From the NCBI GenBank assembly GCA_021234155.1, contig JAJEKV010000003.1, positions 12,025,819-12,089,818 of the forward strand: DNA of 64,000 nt, given 5' to 3'. A program made the translations under genes and the position numbers. Below the pieces are notes generated by a model. That model was given only the letters and a program-made list of their open reading frames with translations, was not told the origin of the DNA and searched no databases. Source of the stretch: Isoetes taiwanensis (lineage: Eukaryota; Streptophyta; Lycopodiopsida; Isoetales; Isoetaceae). This document shows positions 55,850-64,000 of the stretch, one piece after another. How positions within the stretch are numbered: position 1 is the stretch's first letter; each line of letters opens with the position of its first letter.

Positions 55850-56902
55850 TGTGTCAGTAGCGACAAAATGTGTCTAGGGCATCCGGGTGAGGCGATAGCT
55901 TCGGGGTGTGGGCCGCCAAGCCAACATCGTCCGCATAGATGAGCCGGCGGATGACCCGGTGCAAAAGTCGATGCCATCCCCCCATGCTCGCGATAAGCCG
56001 GGCTCTAACCCGACAATGTAGAGGCCAAAAAGTGTTGGCGAGGGGGGCAACCCTGCCGGACCCCGATACTCTTGGTGAATGCTTGGCCCGTCGGGTACGC
56101 ATCCTCCAAAACAACTCTCATACAACCTCAGTATATGGCATTCCGCATTTGCCGAGCCCCAGCTGACGCAGTCTAGCCTACGACTTTTCCCTGGGACCGT
56201 ATCAAAAGCCTTTGCGAAGTCCACAAAGCAGCAATACAAGTCCAGCCGATGATTCCGGCTGTCTTCAATCAGTGCCCGCAGCGTAAAGATATGGTCAATC
56301 GTTGAGTGGCGGGGTCGAAAAGCTCGCCGTGTGAGGGGCTCGCACATCCGCCGCCACCTCGCCCAGTAGGTCAATCGCTGCCGAGAATGCCAGCCAACAG
56401 TTTGGCAAATACTGAACTGACCATGATCGTCCGGTAATTGGCCGGACAGTGTGGGTCGCCCGCCTTGTGAATGGGAACAACCCTGCTTGTGGTCCATTGT
56501 CGGGGGAAACCCTCCCCGCAATGCTCGCTGAACAGCGGGTAGTGAGGACCGCACAAGCTGCCCCTCACCCACTTGAGTAACTTCGCTCCACGATACCATC
56601 GAGGTCACCGCCTTCCCATTAGCTAGCCGTTCTGCGTGGCCCTCCTCAACATCCTCGGCCCACGAACCAATGGGGCCATCCTGGGGGGTATGGGCGCACG
56701 CCCCCTCGGGGTCATAGAGCCGCCGCAGTACTGCTCCCACCGCCTCGTGTGATGTCCCCCAGAGGGCTGGGCTGGCCTTCAAGCACTCTCGGCCAAAAGG
56801 TTCGAGGATGAGTGTCCAAAGGCCTAACATCTCCCCTCGATGCTTAGCAAGGTACCGCCTTTGTGTCCTTCCGGGATGGGCGCAGATCGTGGTGGCCCGC
56901 AA
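55850..56902 (-). pseudogene. Reverse transcriptase domain of LINE-A copy 3
   Basis: The 342-codon frame 55874-56902 carries FRPRHSTIDHIFTLRALIED, DLYCCFVDFAKAFDTVPG (motif A Asp present) and SPTLFGLYIVGLE. Overlapping frames supply NYRTIMVSSVFAKLLAGILG and LIYADDVGLAAHTP (motif C, YADD intact). At least two frameshifts lie within the domain (near 56480 and 55960). It is the best guide to what the decayed copies 1 and 2 once encoded. Confidence 0.85.
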
Positions 56903-57074
56903 GCGGATACCGGATCCGCATCGTGACGGAGCCGCCGCTATGCTTCTTTACAACCGCATCAAACCATCGGTTACGCTGAATGTTGCCGACCCCGAAGGGC
57001 GACGCTGGGGGTCCGCCAAAGCACCGGCCCGGCCGCGATCCCGTAATAGCGAAGTCACCGGTCCGGCTCACGCT

Positions 57075-58025
57075 CTAGTGTGGAGGTCTCGCAAAATTAC
57101 CGGGAGGGCATCCATGAGCATCTCGGCAGAGTCCTCGCCGCTTCATAATCGAAGTCTCAACCGAGGGACGGCCGAGGGGTGGCATAGTGGGGGTTCCGCG
57201 GCTCGCCAAACCAGGTCCAAATAAAGTGGGAGGTGATCGAGTCGACCTCCTCATCCCGGACCGCCTGCAGCCCCACCCCGAACGACCGATGAGATGCATA
57301 TCTTGCGCAACTACAAGCACATAGTCCACCACACTAGACCCTCCCCACGATTGTCCTGCCTCGCATGTGCACTTGCGAAATCGGGCCACCGTGGAAAGGC
57401 CATTGCAAATTATCAAGTCAAAATGCCACATAGCGAGAGCAATGTCGCGCCAAAGCGAGTGACACAGGCGTCATCCGACCCGCGTGGCCAGGCTACTTCT
57501 GCGGGGCGTAGCTGCAGGACATCGTCAGCGAGGGGGTCAAGTCGCATGGGCTGCTCTACTCCTGTCCGTGCATTGAAATCTCCAAGAAGGACGACCCTAC
57601 CCAACTGCTGATGCTGCTGTATGTCATCATATAGATCGACATACGGGTCCATCCTATCCGCATCGGGGTGGCTGCGATAGAAGGTGCTGTCTGCGTGAGG
57701 GAAATAACAGGCGGCCAGAAAAAGAGGGTTGCCACTGGTATTATGCACACGAACCCAGAAGTACCGGTTGTGTCTGTCTGTCTTCTGGAGGGTAACCGAA
57801 TGTGCCAAGGTTGTCCGGTAGTAGCAAGCCACTCCCCATGACCCCGCCTGCCCCGCATTGCATTGAAGACCGAGAAATGTTGGTAACCCGGCAAATCGTA
57901 GCTCGTGGCCCAAAGATGCTCCCATGTCTCCATGAGGAAGATGAGATCCCTACCGCCGCCACGAGTTTCATTGTCCCCTTACGCCAAGGGAAGCCTCGAC
58001 AATTCCATGAGACCACCCGAGGCAC
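57075..58025 (-). pseudogene. Endonuclease domain of LINE-A copy 3
   Basis: Frames at 57413-57925 (170 codons), 57741-58025 and 57075-57431 together give the apurinic-type endonuclease: SWNCRGFPW, METWEH, WVRVHN..NPLFLAACYFPH, LLGDFNARTGVEQP and SSVVDYVLV. The catalytic Asn-containing GDFNAR and the WNCRG start are intact. Frameshifts occur near 57920 and 57425. Confidence 0.85.
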
Positions 58026-58429
58026 AATTCCTATTTGTCGGCCCGAGGGATGGTATGCGCAACCCGAAGTCAGCGGGGAGGACGGGAAGCAGAGGCTGAG
58101 TGAGAAGTAGATGGAGCGGAGGCAGCATGTGGCTGAGAGGGCGTGGGCCGCGAGGGAGCAGGAGTAGGAGCAGGAGAAGGGGGGGCCGTGGTAGTAGAAG
58201 CAGAAGCAGGGCCGCGTGCAGCTGTGGTTGGGGCTGCGGGGTCTGCAGCAGTAGCAGGCTGTCGGAAAATGTGCATCCTGCCTCGAACCAATCCTGCGGC
58301 ACCCCCCTGTTGGCGAATGCCTCTGAAAAGGGGCATGGTGTCAACTATTATTGGTAACTCAACATGACTCAAAACCATGTCTGACATCGGTTCATTGTCA
58401 ATGGAGCTCGATAAAATGTAATTCAATTT

Positions 58430-59110
58430 AATTTCAATGGTCCAGAATTAGACAAAACTTCTAAATAAAACCATAATTTGATGATGTACAAAGTAAAGGG
58501 TTGATCCTTTAATGATGTAATTAGACCAAATTTGGCTATGGGGATGACGTGCGTGAAGTGCTAGAATTGCATCCAGAGCTAGACAGAACAGTTGACATGA
58601 ATTCCAACCGTGTGTTTTTTACGTGAAGAAGCAAGGAATGGTCCCTTAATATTTTCCTGAACAATATCATTGTCTTATTGATATTTATATCATGTAACCA
58701 TAATTTCGGGGCTACTCTTGCCCAAACAAAAATGTAATATCTTTGTCAAATATTTATCATTTTCGTCTCAAATGCCCTAGGATTGTAATTTCATGAATTT
58801 GGAAAACTTGCTCGTTTTTTTTACATATTTCAAGTTCCATATAAAAGATATAAGTGAAGTGCAATATTTATGTAATTTTTCAAGCACAAAAAAAAGTAAA
58901 AAAAAAACTAAAAGCCCCTAGAGAACAACTATAGGTTGGCGTGATTTTGGAGTTGACATAATCCCAATTTAATTGGATGATGGTTCTGTTATGATGTAGC
59001 CTTTTCTGAAGGCTGACTTTTTTCTATTATTACCAGCATCCCGCTTTACTTCGGCTTCGTGGCCGTGCAGTGATGCGTCGTTATCAATCAGCTTTTAACT
59101 GAACAATTTG
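58430..59110. other. Non-coding between two LINEs
   Basis: AT-rich; it carries the inverted copy of the 51.4-kb dispersed repeat near 58950-58985. The 3' end of LINE-B lies somewhere near 59000-59110, without an obvious tail. Confidence 0.35.
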
Positions 59111-59173
59111 TATGGGGTTTATGATCCGCTTTTGTGCAGATCATATTACAAACCCTCTTTCACTGTGTACTTC

Positions 59174-59446
59174 TCACGGTAATGCGGTCATCATTCCCTC
59201 GATCGCCTCGCGCGGATCTCTCGGTGATTCTGTTATTGTCATCAGGATATATACCGGTTCCCCCCATCTTATATTTCTGTATCTGTCTCTGATGTCCCCG
59301 TATATCGGACAATCATTAATCATGTGGTTCTCATCCTCTACTCTCCCATTGTCACAGATTCTGCATATCCGATCCTCCTTGTCTATTCCTCTCCACCTGT
59401 CTTTTTCGATTCTCAGATCATGACTCCCCATCCTGAATCTAGCCAA
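59174..59446 (-). pseudogene. C-terminal Cys/His domain of LINE-B ORF2
   Basis: ARFRMGSHDLRIEKDRW then CRICDNGRVEDENHMINDC gives the C-x2-C-x9-H-x4-C pattern typical of the ORF2 C-terminus. LINE-A has the equivalent CQCCHQGAIEDECHALQIC, so both families share the domain. It probably binds element RNA or target DNA. The frame is separated from the RT part by stops near 59450. Confidence 0.75.
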
Positions 59447-59456
59447 GATATCTCTT

Positions 59457-60892
59457 CTAGTTTTCCCTCCCCAGTATGTTATCCCGATACATCTGGTGTC
59501 CTACTTGCTGATCTGGGTTGAAAACTGTCATGAGCCAGGTCGTCTTGGGTCCTGTGTGTTTTTGCAGCCATGCTCTTGTGGCTCTGTCTGTCCACTCCTC
59601 GTTCCACTGTCCTTTATTTATTAGGTCACTCAAGTTCAATCCCATTTTTTTGGTCCAAATCGCCACATCTTTGAACCATCCGCTGCCTATGAGGATGTGT
59701 GATTTTGCTGACTCGGTGATTGCAATACTGGACAATTTTCCCTGAAGGTCTCCTGCATTGTCCCTAATCAGATACCTTATGGTTCTCTCCCATGCTCTCA
59801 CCTCCATTGGTTTTTGCCCTGTTTCGAGGACCATGATTGTCAGTGGTGTATTTGTCCTTACTTTAAATTCTTGTCTGTGCCACAGCCTAAGGATTCCTTC
59901 CCGTTTTTCCCATTTTCTGTCTGTTAGGCCTGGCCCCCAAGCTTCTGCCCCATATAACTGAATAGTGGCGACTACTGCACTGAATAAGTAACATTTGATG
60001 TCCCAGTCAAGTATTCTGCTTCTGTTGCAGAAATTCTTCATATTGAAATAACTCCCTATGGTTGATTGGAACCTAGAGTCTGCACCCTTGGCCCACTTCC
60101 CTGTGCCATTCTGTATTCCGTTGCCTCCTTTATTTCTTTTTCCTTATATCTGAAGGGTCTATGCCTGTTCTTATGGCCAAAGATGACTATCTTAGTTTTT
60201 GCTAGATTTACTGTCAGCCCGGTTTCTTCACAGAATTGTTCTAGAATTTCTAGCAGTCTGTGCATCCCCTTATTTTTTGTGGCCATCATACTCAGATCAT
60301 CGGCGTATAGCATAATCGGTACCTTCGTGTCTCCCAACGTTGGGGCATATTCTTCCCCTTGCTGTTCTGCTATGTAGCCCTGCAAAGCATCTATGTATAT
60401 CCCAAATAGAGTTGGGGATAGTGGGCAACCCTGTTTAATGCCTGTATCACACTTTATTGGCTGTCCTTCTTACTCTATCTTGGCATATACCCTGTGGTAT
60501 AGTCTTGCAATCGATCCTACCATGTTTCTTGGGGCTTGCATGTCCATCAACCTTTGTAATAGCTTCTCCCTCGGTACTGTATCGAATGCTTTCCTGAAAT
60601 CTACAAAGCAGCATATGATCTTTCTTCCCTGTGCTTTGTTCTATTCTATTAATATCCGAAGGGTTACTAGGTGGTCGGTGGTTGAGTGTTCTGGCCTGAA
60701 TCCTGCTTGCCCTTGTGCCCTCATGTTTCCTTTTTCTGCCCATTTCTTTAATTTGTTATCCAGTGCCTTTCCGAACCATTTTGCGAAAATGGAACTCGCC
60801 ATTATTGTTCTATAGTTTCCTGGATCCTGCCTGCTTCCTGCCTTGGCCACGGCGATGGGTCCCCAACGCCTGAAATCCTGCTGGAAAGACAA
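59457..60892 (-). pseudogene. Reverse transcriptase of LINE-B
   Basis: Frames 60641-60892 (PGNYRTIMASSIFAKWFG, GFRPEHSTTDHLVTLRILIE), 60056-60385 (APTLGDTKVPIMLYADDLSM with intact YADD, EETGLTVNLAKTKIVIFG) and 59457-60041 (thumb and connection: IQLYGAEAWGPGLTDRKW, KREGILRLWHRQEFKV) are successive ORF2 parts. Between them KQGCPLSPTLFGIYID (motif B) is readable near 60400-60460. Three or more breaks separate the frames. Confidence 0.85.
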
Positions 60893-60954
60893 GCAAGCTC
60901 AGTGGTTCTCACGCTGGGGTGTGTAGGCAAACAGATGTGTCCAGGTCAGGACAA

Positions 60955-61430
60955 AGAAAGATCGCGAGGCACTTAAACTGTACCTAGATGCTACTTTCCT
61001 TCGCAAGCTCTGGGATGCAGAGGCTCTGACGCACGTTAAGCTGGCACACTATCAGCAGCAAGTCAATCCTAGGCTCACAAGAGGCCCACACCAGTACTTG
61101 TACACCCAGCTGCCCATGAAGAAGCGCAGACTTATAGCTTCCATTCGCACGGGTGCACATCGCCTCCGCATTGAAACAGGGCGTTGGGCTCGGGAACCAC
61201 GAGAGCAAAGGCTTTGCCAGTGTTGCCACCAGGGTGCGATTGAGGATGAATGTCATGCCCTCCAGATCTGCCCAGCATTTGCCGATATCCGAGAGCGATA
61301 TGTTCGATTACTAGTGCTTGGCCAGCCGGTGCATCAGTTATTGACTACGGCGTCAGTGGAATTGTTGGGGTCATACCTCCAAGAGGTTATGGATGCACGG
61401 ACTCGTTTGTGTCCTACGGGACGGTATTGA
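60955..61430 (+). pseudogene. Intact C-terminus of LINE-A ORF2
   Basis: An unbroken frame through EALKLYLDATFLRKLWDAEA, MKKRRLIASIRTGAHRLRIE and the Cys/His motif CQCCHQGAIEDECHALQIC to a stop at 61430 after CPTGRY. It serves as the reference for the decayed copies. There is no catalytic domain in this fragment. Confidence 0.85.
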
Positions 61431-61603
61431 ACTGTCCTATGCCATTGTATAGTTGTACAGTGTGCCAGCATGCTTATTACTGCTACGGTTTTTCCCTCGA
61501 AAACCCTTCGGGGCAGGGGTTTTTTAATTCTGTCAATAATACGCTTGCTGCTCTCTTTTTGTTTGGGTCCCATAGGCCAATTGGTCTCCGTGGACGCTAA
61601 AAA

Positions 61604-61691
61604 CCTATTCTATTCTATTCTATTCTATTCTATTCTATTCTATTCTATTCTATTCTATTCTATTCTATTCTATTCTATTCTATTCTATTCT
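61604..61691 (+). repeat. (TATTC)n tail of the nested LINE-A
   Basis: About 17 perfect pentamers directly after the LINE-A 3' end (CGTGGACGCTAAAAACC). Confidence 0.95.
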
Positions 61692-61699
61692 TATGCAGG

Positions 61700-62530
61700 G
61701 GTATGACTCTATTGTATGTCCACCTGTCTGGGAGCCCTGTATGTATGATGCCGTTGAAAATATCTGTGACCTGTCTACCAATTTCTGTCTCTGCACATTT
61801 CAGTAATTCCACGGTCAGACCGTATAGATCCGGGGCTTTATGGTTAGCCCCTGTTTAGGGCTACCATTACCTCTTGCATGTAGAAACATGGTTTGTCTGA
61901 ATCCTGCGCCATTGGTATTGATACATGAGGTGCCCCTGTCTTATACAATTTCTCCAGGTGTTTCTCCCATCCTGCTGTTCCGATACCATCCTGCTCATTC
62001 CCTATTTTCATATTATCTCCTCCCTTCTTTTTGAATCCCCTCCAAAATCTTCGGGGCTGTTTCTTCAGCAATTTCGCCATATACCATTGATGCTGCAGCA
62101 GGTTATTATTCCGTTTTATCTTCATTAGTCTTACGTATGCTGCTTTTTCTATTTGGTATGTCTCCTTCCCTATATGCTCTTTGGTTTTTCTTTTTTGCTC
62201 TCTGCAATCGTCATCGTACCATACTGATGCTTTGAAGGCCCCGTTCTTTCTGATTTTGTTCTTTTTCCCAAACACCTCTGTTGCTACTCTCACCATGATG
62301 TCATTGAGTATATTGCCATTGTCATTCGCATTGTGTGCTCCCCATTCCCATTTTCCCATTTCCTCCCTGACTATTTGTATAAATGTATCTGTGTATTTTT
62401 CTTGGAATTGGATCCTCACCCTTGCTTTCTTTTCCTCCTTTTCCCTGTGTTATTGATCTGTGTCGTCCCACCCCTTTGAGTGTTAATTTGATCGGTCTAT
62501 GACTTTCCCTTTTTCCAGTCGGCCAATCCT
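61700..62530 (-). pseudogene. Connecting region of LINE-B ORF2 (endonuclease to RT)
   Basis: The frame 61844-62419 (191 codons) includes MRIQFQEKYTDTFIQIVREE, a basic helix-rich linker and PCFYMQEVMVALNRG, and ends in a premature stop. Beyond it (61700-61800) TDIFNGIIHTGLPDRWTYN and VIPLHK lead into the RT domain just before the nested insertion. The frame change near 62420 is a break. Confidence 0.8.
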
Positions 62531-62584
62531 GTAGCATTAGTCCTACTACTTTATCTGCTACTTGATTGTTCAGAATTACGTAAT

Positions 62585-63088
62585 CTACTCCCTGTTGCCG
62601 TGCAGACCGTCCTTTTCATCAATGTTCGTGCTTTGTGCCTGTTCTTGTTTGGTTCTAGCATTTAAATCCCCTACTAGTATTATTGGCCCCTGTTCTTTCC
62701 ATTTCATCATACTTTCCCCTAGGTCCAGCAACTCTAGCTTGTCACTTTTTGGCGGATAATATGCAATTATCAGAAATATGTCTTGTTCGTTTTGCAATTG
62801 GACATTCAACACCATGTATCTTTTATTGATATCTGAATGTAAAATACATGCGTTGCTATCCATACTGTTCTTTACATAACAGGCCAGTCCTGCACTTCCC
62901 CTCCCTATCTTGAAATCCTTGTCCTTCCAACACGTGAACAGCTGGTATCCTTCTTCCTCTGGCAACCTCTTGACGTTATGCTCCCATGTCTCTACCAGAC
63001 ATATTATGTCGCGGCTGTGGGCACCTTTTAATTCTCTCTCCGTCATCCCACGGGTACCCCCGGTACAGTTCCAGTACCATATTGCCAA
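62585..63088 (-). pseudogene. Endonuclease domain of LINE-B ORF2
   Basis: Begins MAIWYWNCTGGTRGM (a variant of the WNCRG start), then ICLVETWEHNV, SAGLACYVKNS, IAYYPPKSDKLELL and GPIILVGDLNARTKQEQ, so the ETWE and GDLNAR catalytic motifs are present. It stops after DGLHGNRE; the following D-V-I-L part continues in another frame (VDYVILNNQVADKV). Its start overlaps the end of ORF1 by about 45 bases, in a different frame. Confidence 0.9.
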
Positions 63089-63990
63089 CGTCTCTTCCCT
63101 CGAGGTTGTTCCTTCGGGGTCTCCGTGCCTTCTATCCCGTTGCCTGCTCTTCTTGGTCTTCCTCTGGTCTTCATTGTCGGGGTTGGGCCCCCAAACCCTG
63201 CTTGCATTGTTCGTTCTTCGTTTCCCCCACTTCCGCTTCTTTCTGCCCTCTGTTCTGATTCCCTTCCAACGTTATCGCTCTCAGCGCTCCCCCTAGCAAT
63301 CTGCTCTCCTGCCCCTATTGTATTGTCATCAGGGGATTTATGTTTTCCTTCTCCAATTCTGTTAATTTTGTTACTCCCTAAGTCCCCACATTCTGTTCTT
63401 GCGATTGTGTAGCCTGTTCTCTTACCCTCTTGTGAAGGTAAACTTTGCCATTCCTGACCCCCGCATGTATCCCTGTTTGGTTCAGCTCCCTGGCTTTGGC
63501 TAGCTCCCTGTGCAGCCCTTGACGCTGCATTACTGTCAGAGACTCCTATACTTTGATTCCATTCCTCAATCTGGATCCCATCCGCAAGATTCTTTCTTTG
63601 GTCGCCAAGCCCCTCAGTGTCAGGTTTATGTGTCTCGATCTCCCTCTCCATTGGCCTGACCGTATTGCCTTGACAATGACGCTCCTGTGTTCTTTGAACA
63701 CTGTCTCTATCACTTCTGCAGTAACTCGATATATATCCTCGTTAGGTCTCTCCGCTACCCCAATTAGCCTAACATCATGTTTAATTTTACTCTGCTCCTC
63801 ATATTCCATTATATGTGGCTTTATCCTATCAAATGACTCCCATGCATCCAACTCAATATTTCATTTCTCTAATTCAACCAACCTTTGCAGAATCTTTGCT
63901 TTCTCCTCTTCAATCTCGTCCATTCTGCGCTGCATTTCCTCGTTCGTCCTCTTCACCCCTCCTAACCTCACGTCCATACTAGAGATGGCT
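63043..63990 (-). pseudogene. LINE-B ORF1 (coiled coil plus RRM-like)
   Basis: From the window edge the minus strand gives a coiled coil (EEMQRRMDEIEEEKAKILQR), a stop, then IKHDVRLIGVAERPNEDIYR through SRHINLTLRGLATKERIL, the pattern of the L1-type ORF1 RNA-binding fold. In a third frame, a Gly/Ser/Gln-rich hydrophilic tail (63651-63043) ends PRGKRRWQYGTG. ORF1 proteins coat LINE RNA. One stop and one frameshift break it, and the N-terminus lies outside the window. Confidence 0.7.
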
Positions 63991-64000
63991 AGTTTGTTGC

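Larger units (their letters stand above)
54516..58345 (-). mobile_element. LINE-A copy 3
   Basis: A minus-strand non-LTR element. Its (AGGA)n tail at 54506-54532 is followed by ATCGTCCACGGAGACCAATC, the 3'UTR hairpin (54605-54640), the C-terminal Cys/His region (54740-55140: IASIRTGAHHLRIETGRW), RT (55850-56950: NYRTIMVSSVFAKLL, DFAKAFDTVP, LPPSPTLFGLYI, LIYADDVGLA) and endonuclease (57075-58025: VVSWNCRGFPWRKG, LLGDFNARTGVEQP). An N-terminal GLVRGRMHIFRQP segment at about 58290 is followed by a Pro/Ala-rich stretch. Frameshifts break ORF2, though several motifs are intact. It is GC-rich compared with its flanks. The 5' end near 58345 is not sharply defined. Confidence 0.9.
60893..61691 (+). 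mobile_element. 5'-truncated LINE-A insertion nested in LINE-B
   Basis: Opposite in orientation to LINE-B. It starts within the ORF2 C-terminal third and ends with the LINE-A 3'UTR hairpin (61500-61535), GGTCTCCGTGGACG and an uninterrupted (TATTC)n tail of about 17 units. LINE-B sequence resumes on both sides in the correct order (RWTYNRVIPLHK side near 61700; AKAGSRQDPGNYRT side near 60840). Severe 5' truncation is normal for LINEs. No clean target duplication was seen. Confidence 0.9.
59110..64000 (-). mobile_element. LINE-B element, interrupted and cut by the window edge
   Basis: A second non-LTR family, only distantly related to LINE-A. In sense (minus) order: ORF1 (from the window edge to 63043), endonuclease (63088-62585), connecting region (62530-61700), reverse transcriptase (60892-60056) and a C-terminal region with CRICDNGRVEDENHMINDC (59174-59446). 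It is less decayed than LINE-A copies 1-2, but ORF2 has several stops and frameshifts. A LINE-A piece is inserted at 60893-61691. Confidence 0.9.

Noticed and set aside
58079-58344. Leu/Pro-rich and Arg/Gly/Ser-rich ORFs on both strands
   Set aside because: They come from one GC-rich repetitive linker at the LINE-A ORF2 N-terminus; only the frame giving GLVRGRMHIFRQP has support from the equivalent segment in copy 2.

Overview
This is a gene-poor stretch of a large eukaryotic genome, almost certainly a land plant. The evidence is an intact TM9/nonaspanin gene, relics of CDC45, a PPR protein and an FCP1-like phosphatase, and LTR elements whose primer-binding site is the plant initiator-Met type (TGGTATCAGAGC in sense). 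One certain gene in 64 kb, several LINE families and a GC- and AT-patchy landscape would fit a fern or another large-genome non-flowering plant. I cannot prove the clade from the sequence alone.

Layout. 1-4.1 kb is repeat-rich non-coding DNA. 4.2-13.7 kb holds two diverged copies of one non-LTR retrotransposon (LINE-A, minus strand) that were duplicated together with their 3' flank, so they form a tandem segmental duplication. 13.6-15.8 kb is three unrelated tandem-repeat blocks. 17-19.2 kb has a coiled-coil gene relic and a copia gag relic. 19.8-25.8 kb is a 2.7-kb direct duplication bounded by TTC microsatellites; it carries exons of an unrecognised minus-strand gene. 28.7-30.7 kb is an intact single-exon TM9 protein gene. 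34-38.7 kb holds a LINE-A endonuclease relic, a fold-back element and a CDC45 pseudogene split by a tiny LTR element that codes only for gag. 39.1-42.5 kb is a young copia element that lost gag and protease. 42.8 kb carries a Helitron-like 3' end. 44.9-47.2 kb is a six-exon gene model of unknown function. 47.7-48.0 and 49.7-50.2 kb are two TRIM/SMART elements with perfect target-site duplications; the second sits in an FCP1-like pseudogene. 53.6-53.9 kb is a minisatellite with a palindromic core. 54.5-58.4 kb is a third LINE-A copy. 59.1-64 kb is a second LINE family (LINE-B), interrupted by a fresh 5'-truncated LINE-A insertion.

Most of the window is therefore retrotransposon traffic: autonomous-type LINEs, a defective copia element and three small non-autonomous LTR elements that must have been mobilised by proteins made elsewhere. 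Two cautions apply. Many ORF breaks in 1-14 kb and in the first copy of the 2.7-kb duplication fall at CAG/CTG sites and may be sequencing errors. Exon models were built by eye from splice consensus and reading phase, not from transcripts.
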